Assembly (NCBI GenBank): GCA_937926215.1
Contig: CALEYA010000165.1
Coordinates: forward strand, 1-33,898
Origin: an uncultured Croceitalea sp.
Lineage (GTDB): Bacteria; Bacteroidota; Bacteroidia; Flavobacteriales; Flavobacteriaceae
Length of the DNA stretch: 33,898 nucleotides
Direction of reading: 5' to 3'
Position 1 is the first letter of the stretch. Every line of letters starts with the position of its first letter. Both the position numbers and the translations under genes were made by a program. Of this stretch, positions 26,059-33,898 are shown piece by piece. The notes below the pieces were generated by a model that was given only the letters and a program-made list of their open reading frames with translations, ran no database searches and was not told where the DNA came from.

Positions 26059-29000
26059 TCTTTTATTATTTTAAAATTGAAAATCTTGGTTGTGGTTGCA
26101 ATATTCAGCATATATAGACCGCTGGGTATCCCGTCTATACGGAACAGTATTTTACTTGCATTAATAGTAACTTTTCTTTGCATGACCTTTGTACCGTCCA
26201 TAGTGTATAAGACAGCGTCAAGTTCTTGTTCATTGGTATCCAACAGGATGGTCAAGTCTTGTCCTTCTTTAACGGGATTGGGATAAGCCATTGATGTGGT
26301 GCCAAGTTCAATGGTTTGTAGGTATTTACCTTGACAAGCTAAATCCGTACTTATCTCTAAACTATTCTGCCCCTGTTTAAGTAACAGTTCTATCTCCGGT
26401 CCAGATGTTCTGTAGGTTTCATTATTAAAAAGAACGGTATAAGCTTCTGATCCAAATAACGAAATCCGTAAGCGATTGATACCGCTAAGTGACGTAGTAA
26501 CATTGAGCGGTTCTGGTTCTACGATTACAATTTGTGAACAGCTTTCAAAATCTGGCTGACCGACTACGGTAAGACATAATTGGTAAGTGCCAGCGCTTAA
26601 ATCATGGAAAGTAGTATTCGTGGTAAACTCCTTGACACTTTCAATGCCATCTCCTATTAACGTAGCAAAGTAGTCTAGTGGCGCGTTGGCCGTAATCTCT
26701 ATTTGTCCATTATTACTGGTACTACAAGATTCTCCACGCCCAAGTATGATAAAATTATCACTTGGCAATGTAAAGACTTCACATCCTTGGGAATCTACAG
26801 TGATCCCTTGCGGTGTGTTTGGACAACTATCCTGGGTATCGGGTATTCCATCTTCATCAGAATCGATATTGCTATCATCTTCAATAATGAATTCAATGGT
26901 GGTTTCGGCAGTTGCCCCGTCATCATCAGTTGCTACGGCAGTGAGTTGGTAATTACCAGGGACCATATCCCTTAAAAGAGCATCATTCTGTGTTGGAAGT
27001 CCCCACTCATAAGGTGCTGCTTGTTCAACCCGTATAGCTTGTCCATCTAATGAGAGAGTTATATTGTCTATGCTACCGTCAACATCGGAAGCGCTTACCG
27101 TTACCACCAAATCCGTTCCGGGGGGTAACCGTTGCGAAGGATTGGGATATGTAAAGGATACCGAGGGCGCTTCATTAGCCGGCAGAATGGTCCCTTGAAC
27201 CGCCACCTCAGCTATTGCCAATGCTCCTGTACCGTTATGTCGTAGAAATACGTACCTGCCTTGTATGTTGGTATTTGGAAATCGATTGACATCATTTTGG
27301 GTTAGGTCCCCAATTTTAGTATAGTCCTCCGGATTAGTGCTATCAATACTTCCAACGTATATGGACACGCCTTCCATTCTGTCTGAACAACAGTCCGTTC
27401 TGTTATAAACGTCAATTGCACTTATATCATAATCATCTTCTAAATCCAGACGCCACCAAGAATTATCTTCACTAAGGGTGTGGGATACTGATCCGCTACC
27501 CAATGTACCATTGGCATTGCCATCTACAGCGTTACTTGGCATTGCGCCCCTATCCGTAGATGATTGTGATACCGGTTTGCCAATGGCTATGTGGTCCAAA
27601 GGTATATCTACATCCGGCGGATTTCCAACAACTATAAGAATGGTGGGACTAGATCCCATTTTACCTTCGTTGTCTCTGGCTACCGCGCTAATTTCGTAAA
27701 ATCCTTCCGCTAGATTGCCCAAGACGTTATCCCCTTGGTTTACACCAAAATTAAAAGGAGAACCAAGGGCTCTACGTATAGGCGTTCCATTTACGTATAG
27801 ATCTACGAACGTAATGCTTCCATCTGGGTCATCAGTTTGTAATATTACATTTAAATTGTCACCAACCGCAAATTGATCACCATCCATAAGTCCTTTAAAA
27901 CTAATTGTGGGTGCTTGATTATCATTTAAGCCAGGTAATCTTCCGTAGATTTCAACTTCCGGCAAACTTAAGGCCGCTCCCCGTGCGTTATATAGAAGTA
28001 CGTAACGCCCTTCTACGTATATATTTTTAAAGGTTTCCCTTGGATTTCCTTCGGTGATAGCGACTTCTGTATAATCGTTAGGATCCGTACTGTCTTCATT
28101 TCCAATGTATATGTGTGTTTCTCGTGTATGTGGTATAAAGAATGGATCAATTCTGTTGTTTATACTAATAGTTCCAATGTTGTAAGTGTCTTCTAAATCC
28201 AAACGCCACCAGTGTGGCCGCTGTCCCCAAAGGGTGTTGCTCATAACGCTATTCCTTGATCGAAGGCCAACAAGGCCGTCCACTGCCCTTGATGCAGTTT
28301 CTTTCCCATTTGTTGATGATTGTATGGCCGGCTTACCTACACCTAGATGATCGACCGTGGTGTTTGCATGCAGTAACACCGTATCCTCGCAGCCTATATC
28401 GGTCGTAATAATATAGGAACCATGGTCTTCAGGAGAAAAATCTTCAATCGTCATATTTCCCTCAACGATTTCCCCATTTGGCTTTGTTACTGTATAAGAG
28501 TTGGCAGTTGTAGTTGCACCCACATTAACGGCCGTTCCTAGATTGACCAAGGCATAGGATTGGTTTCCAAAATTGACTCCGTTCAATGACAATGTGCTTG
28601 TTATGGATTCATTGCCGGTACAAATGGGTTCCGAGACATCCCCGAAATAAATGTAGTTTCCATTAATTGGAAAACCCCTATTCATCAAGCGTACGACCAA
28701 ATCCCCATTAGCATCCGTAAAATAACTGTCCTCCATGGTATTTTGTAACTCTTCCATAGTGTTTACCTTGGGTAAATCAACATCCTTAGCTAAATTTCTA
28801 GGTTTAATGACATCTGCCATATTCTTTAACCTTAGAAATACACCAAGCGTGTTGGAAGGTTTTGACCATTGGTGTAAGGTAAGTTCCAAATTGTTTACAT
28901 TGCTGTCAAATCCATTGGGAAGTTCCAATAAATATTCACCTTCCCACCTAAGTGGTGCTCTAGGGTAGAGGGCTTCCCCTAACACCTGCCTGTTGCCATT

Positions 29001-31250
29001 AGGTGCGGTAATATATATTCTTGCTCTATTTTCGCCTCGGATTCTAAGATTGGCAAACCGGTGCTTGGATAGTGCCGCTTTAAAAGTTTGATTTCTATCT
29101 CCTACAATATCGCCGAGGCTTTCATCTAGTGCCCAATCGGTTTTTGGGATAAAACTGTACCCTGCACCACCGCCAAAAGGTGTGGTCAAACTCCCATCCC
29201 TATCATAAATGTCCCTTACCGTAAAGAAATTTCCTCCTAGGGTCGCATTCATATTGTCATAACTACCATCGTCTTCATAAGTCAGTCCTTCTACTTCACA
29301 TCCAGAACGCACCCTATTTCCGCCACCTAACGTCGAGAAAAAAAGCGCCCTATGGAAACCAGCTACAAGAGCGTTTTCAATAATAGTATTACCATGGTAT
29401 AATTGGTTTCCCCTGATACCATTGCGTCTTGCATGTGGATTGCCCCTGGACTCCCCTACCATTAGGGCATCTTTTATTAGCGTTGGATCGGAATCCCAAT
29501 GAATATATTCATTGGAGGCCACTTTAAGTCCGGTAAAAGTATGTCTGACATTGGAGACCAGAGGATAAAATGCTAAGCCGTTCTGGTATGCGGTAAAATT
29601 TTCGAAATGAGGGTCAACATCACCAAAAATCCGTTCCTCTTCACGAATATCACCACCTGGCTCAGCTATTGGATTGCCAATGGGTCCGGCTAGCGCTACT
29701 ACATGGCCCGTAACCGTCGAGTGAACGCTATTGTGGTTAAATATGGCCAAGGGTTCTTCCCTTGGTCTATAATTACGGTATTCTTTTATTTTATTAGCTT
29801 CTCCCAAAGGTATGCTAGGTGGGGCAAACCAATATCCGGAACCTTCCGATCCAGCACAAATATTACCAATAAAATCATTATTAGCATTCGTAATCCAATA
29901 TCCGGCCGTTGTGCGAGATCTTATTGAACGATCATGAAAATTATCATGTAAATCTACGGTAAATGCTGCTCCGTTTCTGTCATTGTCACCATGCACCCTA
30001 TGTACGCCAAGAACGAGGTTGAATAAGAACCTATTGTTTTGTTCTACACCGTCCTCGGTAAAAATACCATGCCCGTGCAAGTCATGTGCAACGACACCTT
30101 CAATAAGTACGTTATCCGTAACGTGCACCACAACTGCCCTATTGTTACTATTGGTAATACTGGTATTTCTAAGAATATCCCCCTTACGGTCCCTAGCAAC
30201 ATGCCAATGAAAGGGATAACGCCCTAAACGCCCAGCTTGTCCCATTAGATGCAATTGAACCCCTTCTACGGTGATTTGCCCTGCTGTAGGCATAATCATA
30301 ACATGGCCACCTACTCCGTTGGAAGCTTTACCATTTTCCCCAATTTGAAGTCTGGCTCGGTCTCCAAATCTATCATCTGTATCTTGATTGGTTTGCCCTT
30401 GTATCTTTATGTTTCTGCTAAGTAAACCGACTTCTGCGCGCATATCAATGGACATAGGACCTACGGTTCTTGTAGTTCTGCTGTCAACATTTGTTCCATA
30501 AGTCTCTATTTCGCCAAAATGTCTGTAGGTAAGAGGGCGATCAAGCGTAATTATTGTAGTTGTTCCTTGGTCTTGTAAAGCGGTAATTATCCTAACATCT
30601 TCATGATTGTAATTATCGGAACTACTTGCTATGACAATTTCGTCCCCTACATCCCAATTGAATTCCCCGTCAGTATTGGCGGATAAGATATCATCAAAAT
30701 TTCGATCTATAATATTTTCAACGGTGATGGTACTTTGACCTACATTGGCTGTTTCGGCCAGCTTGGTAAAACTAATTTTATCTGCGCCAAAGAACTGTAA
30801 TCGTCCCATACCTCCAGCCATTACAAAACCGTTATTATCAACAATGTCCATCGTCATCCCATTTGCCATGGGTACGTTTTGATCTTCATTGGGATCCGTC
30901 CCCGTTAACGTCAATACAAAGTTGCCAGTATCAAATCTATCTTGTTCCGTTCCTATTTGAAATATCCCACCACTGTTTACGTGGACCCAATCTGTTTGGA
31001 GCGTTTTTATTGTTCCGCCATCTTCACTTACAGTGAGTGTGCCATGAACCACTAGTTGGTGCGCCTTATGGTCGCCGGATAAGGTTACGGTAGTGTTTTT
31101 GCCAATAATGGCTCTAGTATTTTCATCAGGAACTCCATTGGACCAAATAGAAGATTCATTCCAACGTCCATTGGCAATACTTGTTGTTTCTTGAGATACT
31201 ACAGTAATAGCAATGAATAAGGTTAAAAGTAGGAAATAATTTCGTGTCAT
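26055..31250 (-). CDS. Giant secreted G8/CEMIP-like protein with F-type lectin domains and T9SS tail
   Basis: A 1731-residue secreted protein. A signal peptide (TRNYFLLLTLFIAITVVS) is followed by a G8 domain (about 22-145; SIWSNGVP, LQTDWVHVNSGGIFQIGTE). Next is a right-handed beta-helix with motifs like those of animal CEMIP/TMEM2: LGRYPFHWH (His348, His350) and FTEDG (397-401). Two F-type-lectin/discoidin modules (about 967-1108 and 1219-1353) are each followed by an Ig-like domain, then a thrombospondin-3-like Ca-binding stretch (DSDEDGIPDTQDSCP, about 1459-1488), Cys-containing beta domains, and a T9SS type-A sorting domain (about 1652-1731, AYPNPV...). It is probably surface-bound or released and acts on glycans; hydrolase activity is not proven. 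ATG 31250 is chosen because it begins the signal peptide. It overlaps the next gene by 4 bp. Confidence 0.92.
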   Translation of the reverse strand: MTRNYFLLLTLFIAITVVSQETTSIANGRWNESSIWSNGVPDENTRAIIGKNTTVTLSGDHKAHQLVVHGTLTVSEDGGTIKTLQTDWVHVNSGGIFQIGTEQDRFDTGNFVLTLTGTDPNEDQNVPMANGMTMDIVDNNGFVMAGGMGRLQFFGADKISFTKLAETANVGQSTITVENIIDRNFDDILSANTDGEFNWDVGDEIVIASSSDNYNHEDVRIITALQDQGTTTIITLDRPLTYRHFGEIETYGTNVDSRTTRTVGPMSIDMRAEVGLLSRNIKIQGQTNQDTDDRFGDRARLQIGENGKASNGVGGHVMIMPTAGQITVEGVQLHLMGQAGRLGRYPFHWHVARDRKGDILRNTSITNSNNRAVVVHVTDNVLIEGVVAHDLHGHGIFTEDGVEQNNRFLFNLVLGVHRVHGDNDRNGAAFTVDLHDNFHDRSIRSRTTAGYWITNANNDFIGNICAGSEGSGYWFAPPSIPLGEANKIKEYRNYRPREEPLAIFNHNSVHSTVTGHVVALAGPIGNPIAEPGGDIREEERIFGDVDPHFENFTAYQNGLAFYPLVSNVRHTFTGLKVASNEYIHWDSDPTLIKDALMVGESRGNPHARRNGIRGNQLYHGNTIIENALVAGFHRALFFSTLGGGNRVRSGCEVEGLTYEDDGSYDNMNATLGGNFFTVRDIYDRDGSLTTPFGGGAGYSFIPKTDWALDESLGDIVGDRNQTFKAALSKHRFANLRIRGENRARIYITAPNGNRQVLGEALYPRAPLRWEGEYLLELPNGFDSNVNNLELTLHQWSKPSNTLGVFLRLKNMADVIKPRNLAKDVDLPKVNTMEELQNTMEDSYFTDANGDLVVRLMNRGFPINGNYIYFGDVSEPICTGNESITSTLSLNGVNFGNQSYALVNLGTAVNVGATTTANSYTVTKPNGEIVEGNMTIEDFSPEDHGSYIITTDIGCEDTVLLHANTTVDHLGVGKPAIQSSTNGKETASRAVDGLVGLRSRNSVMSNTLWGQRPHWWRLDLEDTYNIGTISINNRIDPFFIPHTRETHIYIGNEDSTDPNDYTEVAITEGNPRETFKNIYVEGRYVLLYNARGAALSLPEVEIYGRLPGLNDNQAPTISFKGLMDGDQFAVGDNLNVILQTDDPDGSITFVDLYVNGTPIRRALGSPFNFGVNQGDNVLGNLAEGFYEISAVARDNEGKMGSSPTILIVVGNPPDVDIPLDHIAIGKPVSQSSTDRGAMPSNAVDGNANGTLGSGSVSHTLSEDNSWWRLDLEDDYDISAIDVYNRTDCCSDRMEGVSIYVGSIDSTNPEDYTKIGDLTQNDVNRFPNTNIQGRYVFLRHNGTGALAIAEVAVQGTILPANEAPSVSFTYPNPSQRLPPGTDLVVTVSASDVDGSIDNITLSLDGQAIRVEQAAPYEWGLPTQNDALLRDMVPGNYQLTAVATDDDGATAETTIEFIIEDDSNIDSDEDGIPDTQDSCPNTPQGITVDSQGCEVFTLPSDNFIILGRGESCSTSNNGQIEITANAPLDYFATLIGDGIESVKEFTTNTTFHDLSAGTYQLCLTVVGQPDFESCSQIVIVEPEPLNVTTSLSGINRLRISLFGSEAYTVLFNNETYRTSGPEIELLLKQGQNSLEISTDLACQGKYLQTIELGTTSMAYPNPVKEGQDLTILLDTNEQELDAVLYTMDGTKVMQRKVTINASKILFRIDGIPSGLYMLNIATTTKIFNFKIIKE

Positions 31251-31505
31251 GGGTTTGGGGTTATGACCTAATATAATCGGCAATTATACAATTAATAGTG
31301 GTAAACCACGATTTTTTTCGATGAAAGGAAACAATGTAGATACGTATTATTTTTTCAACGGAAATTTCTTTCAAAAAATACAATAGGCTATAGTTTTCCT
31401 AAGAAAATTATATACTTCTTGTACTAATGATTCTTTTGCGTAAAACCCAAATTCAAAAACCAAGTTTAAGCTAAAAGGAGAGTTCAAAAAAACCTTCGCA
31501 ACTAT

Positions 31506-32237
31506 TTAAAACGCCTCCGCTTTTAAAATAAAAACATTGACCATGGGCCAGTCGCCATCATCAACCTGGGTTTGATTAATCTTATCCACTACATCCATCC
31601 CTTCGATGACCCTACCAAAAGGGGTGTATTCCCCATCCAAATGATAAGAACCAGGCTTGGTAACTACAACAAAGAATTCGTAGGGAGAGGCCAGTTTATA
31701 TGGATTGTCCCGTTCACTACTGGGCATAGAAATGACACCTCTATGGTGTTTATGCCCTTTTTTGGCATCAGGTGGTAATAAATACCTGCCAATTTTCCCT
31801 CGTTTTTTCCCTGTATCCTTGCGATCGGAATTGCCCCCCTGAATAATAAAATCCTTAACGACGCGATGGAACATCGTATTTTCAAAATATCCTTTTTTGG
31901 CCAAATAGATAAAATTGGCCTTGTGGTAGGGAACATTGTCAAAAAGTTCCACTGTAAAACTGCCTAGGCTGGTCGTGATTTTTACTTTATCTTCTTTTAC
32001 TTCCTTGGCATACTTAAAAAAGAAATCAATGGCATTGTCATCAGTAAGGACAAACTCATCTTCTTTTACTTCCGCTATAGCTTTACTTTCAGTTGTTGTG
32101 CTGTCATTTGCAGTAGTGCTGGGAGTTTGTTCATCTTGGGTTACCGAAGATTTTTCCTTTTTAGACTGGTTGGACCCGCAGGACAGCAAAAAAAATAGTA
32201 GTATACTTGCTAAAAAAGAAACCCGATTGCCCAGCAT
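31506..32237 (-). CDS. Cyclophilin-type peptidyl-prolyl isomerase lipoprotein
   Basis: A 243-residue lipoprotein: signal peptide with lipobox FLLSC (Cys20), a Ser/Thr/Glu-rich linker to about residue 80, then a cyclophilin domain (about 85-240). The catalytic-loop motif FHRVVKDFIIQGG is intact, followed by GVISMPSS and the FGRVIEGMDVVDKI ending, so it should catalyse cis-trans isomerisation of proline bonds in exported proteins. It probably sits in the inner leaflet of the outer membrane, facing the periplasm. The start codon overlaps that of the divergent NUDIX gene by two bases; no other start fits the signal peptide. Confidence 0.92.
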   Translation of the reverse strand: MLGNRVSFLASILLFFLLSCGSNQSKKEKSSVTQDEQTPSTTANDSTTTESKAIAEVKEDEFVLTDDNAIDFFFKYAKEVKEDKVKITTSLGSFTVELFDNVPYHKANFIYLAKKGYFENTMFHRVVKDFIIQGGNSDRKDTGKKRGKIGRYLLPPDAKKGHKHHRGVISMPSSERDNPYKLASPYEFFVVVTKPGSYHLDGEYTPFGRVIEGMDVVDKINQTQVDDGDWPMVNVFILKAEAF

Positions 32238-32874
32238 GAATTTTGATGATTTTTATAAACAAGTCGTAAAAATAAAAAATCTCCCTTTGCCCGGTGAGGC
32301 TTCCCACTATAAAATGGAACCTGAAATTCGCAGGAACTGGCGGGAACGGATAGCTAAAAACGATTTGGAGCCTAAACGTGCCGCTGTAATGGCCCTGTTT
32401 TATCCTTTTGAAGATACCACCAAATTGCTGTTGATCTTGCGAAAAACCTACAAAGGGGTCCATAGCAATCAAATTGGTTTTCCCGGCGGTAAGGTAGAGC
32501 AGGGCGATAGGGACCTACTACACACCGCTCTACGGGAGACAGAAGAAGAAGTGGGAGTGCCTGTAGATGCTGTTACGGTTCTTAAGAAACTAAGTGAGGT
32601 GTATATTCCCCCAAGTAATTTTTTGGTGCAACCTTATCTGGGATTATACCAAAATCCGTTGTCTTTTACCATCCAAGAAGCCGAAGTGGAAGCCCTTGTT
32701 GAGGTTTCTTTGTCCGATTTTTTAGATGCGGACAATGAAATTGAACAAGAAATGCGTACTTCATATGCAGATACCATAACCGTACCTGCCTTTAAACTAA
32801 ATGGATACACCGTTTGGGGGGCGACGGCCATGATGTTAAATGAAATCAAAGACCTTTTGGTGAAAGTGCTTTAA
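32236..32874 (+). CDS. NUDIX hydrolase, CoA pyrophosphatase-like
   Basis: A 212-residue NUDIX hydrolase of the CoA-pyrophosphatase type (NudL/UPF0035), which splits CoA and related dinucleoside pyrophosphates. The family pattern HSNQIGFPGG is directly followed by a NUDIX box GKVEQGDRDLLHTALRETEEEVGV (quoted in two parts: GKVEQGD and ALRETEEEVGV). The usual first acidic position is Asp, as is normal in this subfamily. The N-terminus MNFDDFYKQV is the conserved family start, which is why 32236 is preferred over upstream in-frame starts. That start overlaps the divergent cyclophilin start. The stop overlaps the PlsC-like start by 1 bp (TAATG), so the pair is coupled. Confidence 0.92.
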   Translation: MNFDDFYKQVVKIKNLPLPGEASHYKMEPEIRRNWRERIAKNDLEPKRAAVMALFYPFEDTTKLLLILRKTYKGVHSNQIGFPGGKVEQGDRDLLHTALRETEEEVGVPVDAVTVLKKLSEVYIPPSNFLVQPYLGLYQNPLSFTIQEAEVEALVEVSLSDFLDADNEIEQEMRTSYADTITVPAFKLNGYTVWGATAMMLNEIKDLLVKVL

Positions 32875-33725
32875 TGCCTATTTTGTACATTAGCCGTTCA
32901 ATATTAGGTATGGGTATTTTTAAGAAAAATCCTTTTGGACATAATTTGTTCCTTAAAAAATGGTTGATCCGTATTTTAGGACTTATGACCCACTCCCGAT
33001 ACAAACAGTTCAATAAGTTGCAGATTGAAGGGTCTGAAATCATTCGGAACCTTCCTCAGGAAAATGTTCTTTTTGTAAGCAACCATCAAACCTATTTTGC
33101 GGATGTAGTGGCCATGTTCCATGTTTTTAACGCCAGCTTAAAAGGCAGGGACGACAATATCAAGAATGTAGCCTACCTCTGGAGCCCAAAACTCAATTTT
33201 TACTACGTTGCCGCTAAGGAAACGATGAAGAAAACATTGTTGGCCAAAATTTTGGCGTATGCAGGATCCATTAGCATAGAACGTACCTGGCGGGCAGACG
33301 GTCAAGAGGTGAACAGGCAAGTGAAGTTCAGTGATATTTCCAATATTGGGATTGCCTTGGAAGATGGCTGGGTCATTACCTTTCCGCAGGGAACTACCAA
33401 ACCTTGGAAGCCTTTACGTAAAGGAACTGCCCATATCATAAAAAAATATAAACCCGTGGTAGTACCTGTGGTTATCGATGGATTTAGGCGTTCTTTTGAT
33501 AAAAAAGGCCTATATATTAAGAAGAAAGGTATTCTTCAATCCATGCAAATAAAAGAGCCTCTGGAAATTGATTATGACAACGAGTCCATTGAGCAAATCC
33601 TTGAAAAGCTGGAGTACGCCATAGAGCAACATCCTTCGTTTTTACATGTGATTCCAGAGTCAGAATTGGCCGCCTATGAAGCGGACCACCAAAAACGACG
33701 CTACAGCCATAAAGGCGGCGACTAG
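32874..33725 (+). CDS. PlsC-like lysophospholipid acyltransferase with non-canonical motifs
   Basis: A 283-residue protein of the 1-acyl-sn-glycerol-3-phosphate acyltransferase superfamily, membrane-associated phospholipid-synthesis enzymes. Motif I reads NHQTYFAD, which is H-x5-D rather than the canonical H-x4-D. Motif III reads FPQGTT, with Gln in place of the usual Glu of FPEGT. The motif IV-like PVVVPVVIDG is present. Both changes look like a family-specific variant rather than decay, as the frame is intact. It is coupled to the NUDIX gene (TAATG overlap) and its stop overlaps that of the convergent partial gene. The exact acyl acceptor is unknown. Confidence 0.82.
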   Translation: MPILYISRSILGMGIFKKNPFGHNLFLKKWLIRILGLMTHSRYKQFNKLQIEGSEIIRNLPQENVLFVSNHQTYFADVVAMFHVFNASLKGRDDNIKNVAYLWSPKLNFYYVAAKETMKKTLLAKILAYAGSISIERTWRADGQEVNRQVKFSDISNIGIALEDGWVITFPQGTTKPWKPLRKGTAHIIKKYKPVVVPVVIDGFRRSFDKKGLYIKKKGILQSMQIKEPLEIDYDNESIEQILEKLEYAIEQHPSFLHVIPESELAAYEADHQKRRYSHKGGD

Positions 33726-33898
33726 ACTTCCAGTTTTTTCAACTCTTTATAATTGAGATTGAGCCTTTTGAGCAATATACCGTAGAGTAATCTATAGAAA
33801 AGCCACATTAGCAAGCCTAAAAAAGCGATGATTGCGGCAAAGAAAACAACCAACACGGCCCAAGCCATTAGGGCAGAATCCGCATCCGATATTCTTTC
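33722..33898 (-). CDS. Small membrane protein, C-terminal part (runs off window)
   Basis: The last 58 codons of a minus-strand gene whose start lies beyond the window edge. The visible part has one or two hydrophobic helices (ALMAWAVLVVFFAAIIAFLG, then LLMWLFYRLLYGILL) followed by a basic tail ending KRLNLNYKELKKLEV. The stop TAG (33722-33724) overlaps the TAG of the PlsC-like gene on the other strand. Family not recognised. Confidence 0.65.
   Translation of the reverse strand, partial: ERISDADSALMAWAVLVVFFAAIIAFLGLLMWLFYRLLYGILLKRLNLNYKELKKLEV

Noticed and set aside
31298-31317. GTGG-TAAA-CCAC hairpin followed by a T-run, before the G8 gene.
   Set aside because: Only a 4-bp stem, on the plus strand where no gene precedes it, so it is unlikely to be a real terminator.
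31321-31354. Possible G8 promoter on the minus strand: TTG, 17 bp, TACATTGT.
   Set aside because: The -33 spacing is right but the -7 box differs from TAnnTTTG at two positions; not strong enough to list.
31936-32235. N-terminal extension of the NUDIX gene, open in frame back to 31936.
   Set aside because: It is antisense to the cyclophilin gene and the family start MNFDDF lies at 32236.

Overview
The window reads as a chromosomal stretch from a member of the Flavobacteriaceae (Bacteroidota), probably marine. The evidence is a type IX secretion (T9SS) C-terminal sorting domain on a giant secreted protein, several lipoproteins with acidic residues right after the lipobox Cys, Bacteroidota-restricted families (DUF6048, DUF6452, the CarboxypepD_reg-like/DUF5686-type protein), TAnnTTTG-type -7 promoter boxes, scarce Shine-Dalgarno sequences and moderately AT-rich DNA. 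No rRNA, tRNA, CRISPR array, insertion sequence or phage gene was seen.

Layout. 1-4.9 kb: a Tat-exported TIM-barrel isomerase (minus), then a DUF3820 protein, CTP synthase (pyrG) and the membrane insertase yidC (plus), ending in a strong terminator. 4.9-7.8 kb: a hairpin-rich intergenic stretch, a four-domain fasciclin lipoprotein (minus) and its 0.5 kb upstream region. 7.8-10 kb: mnmA (tRNA 2-thiouridylase) and a nitronate monooxygenase-family flavoprotein in tandem. 10-12.7 kb (minus): rlmD followed by a DUF6452 lipoprotein and a DUF6048 outer-membrane protein, packed with overlaps. 12.8-17.6 kb: a CmpX-like mechanosensitive-type membrane protein, ornithine aminotransferase (rocD) with a Cys-rich insertion, a CarboxypepD_reg-like exported protein and a DUF2279-like protein. 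17.6-23.8 kb (minus): a compact six-gene cluster, SpoIIM - membrane protein - DUF4129 - DUF4350 - MoxR ATPase - DUF58, with a divergent RDD gene and TRIC channel (23.8-25.2 kb, plus). 25.3-31.3 kb (minus): a two-gene secreted module, a 1731-residue G8/CEMIP-like beta-helix protein with two F-type lectin domains and a T9SS tail, translationally coupled to a fibronectin-III-like lipoprotein. 31.5-33.9 kb: a cyclophilin lipoprotein (minus) whose start codon overlaps that of a divergent NUDIX CoA-pyrophosphatase-like gene (plus), then a PlsC-like acyltransferase and the C-terminal end of a small membrane protein.

How it fits together. Most genes are housekeeping (nucleotide synthesis, membrane protein insertion, tRNA and rRNA modification, lipid and CoA metabolism, arginine/ornithine catabolism). 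Two blocks stand out. The first is the MoxR/DUF58/SpoIIM/RDD cluster, which resembles a widespread but functionally poorly defined membrane-chaperone module. The second is the G8 protein plus Fn3 lipoprotein, a candidate surface glycan-binding or glycan-processing unit. It combines a fold related to the animal hyaluronan proteins CEMIP/TMEM2 with an eel-fucolectin-type sugar-binding domain whose entire fucose motif is visible.
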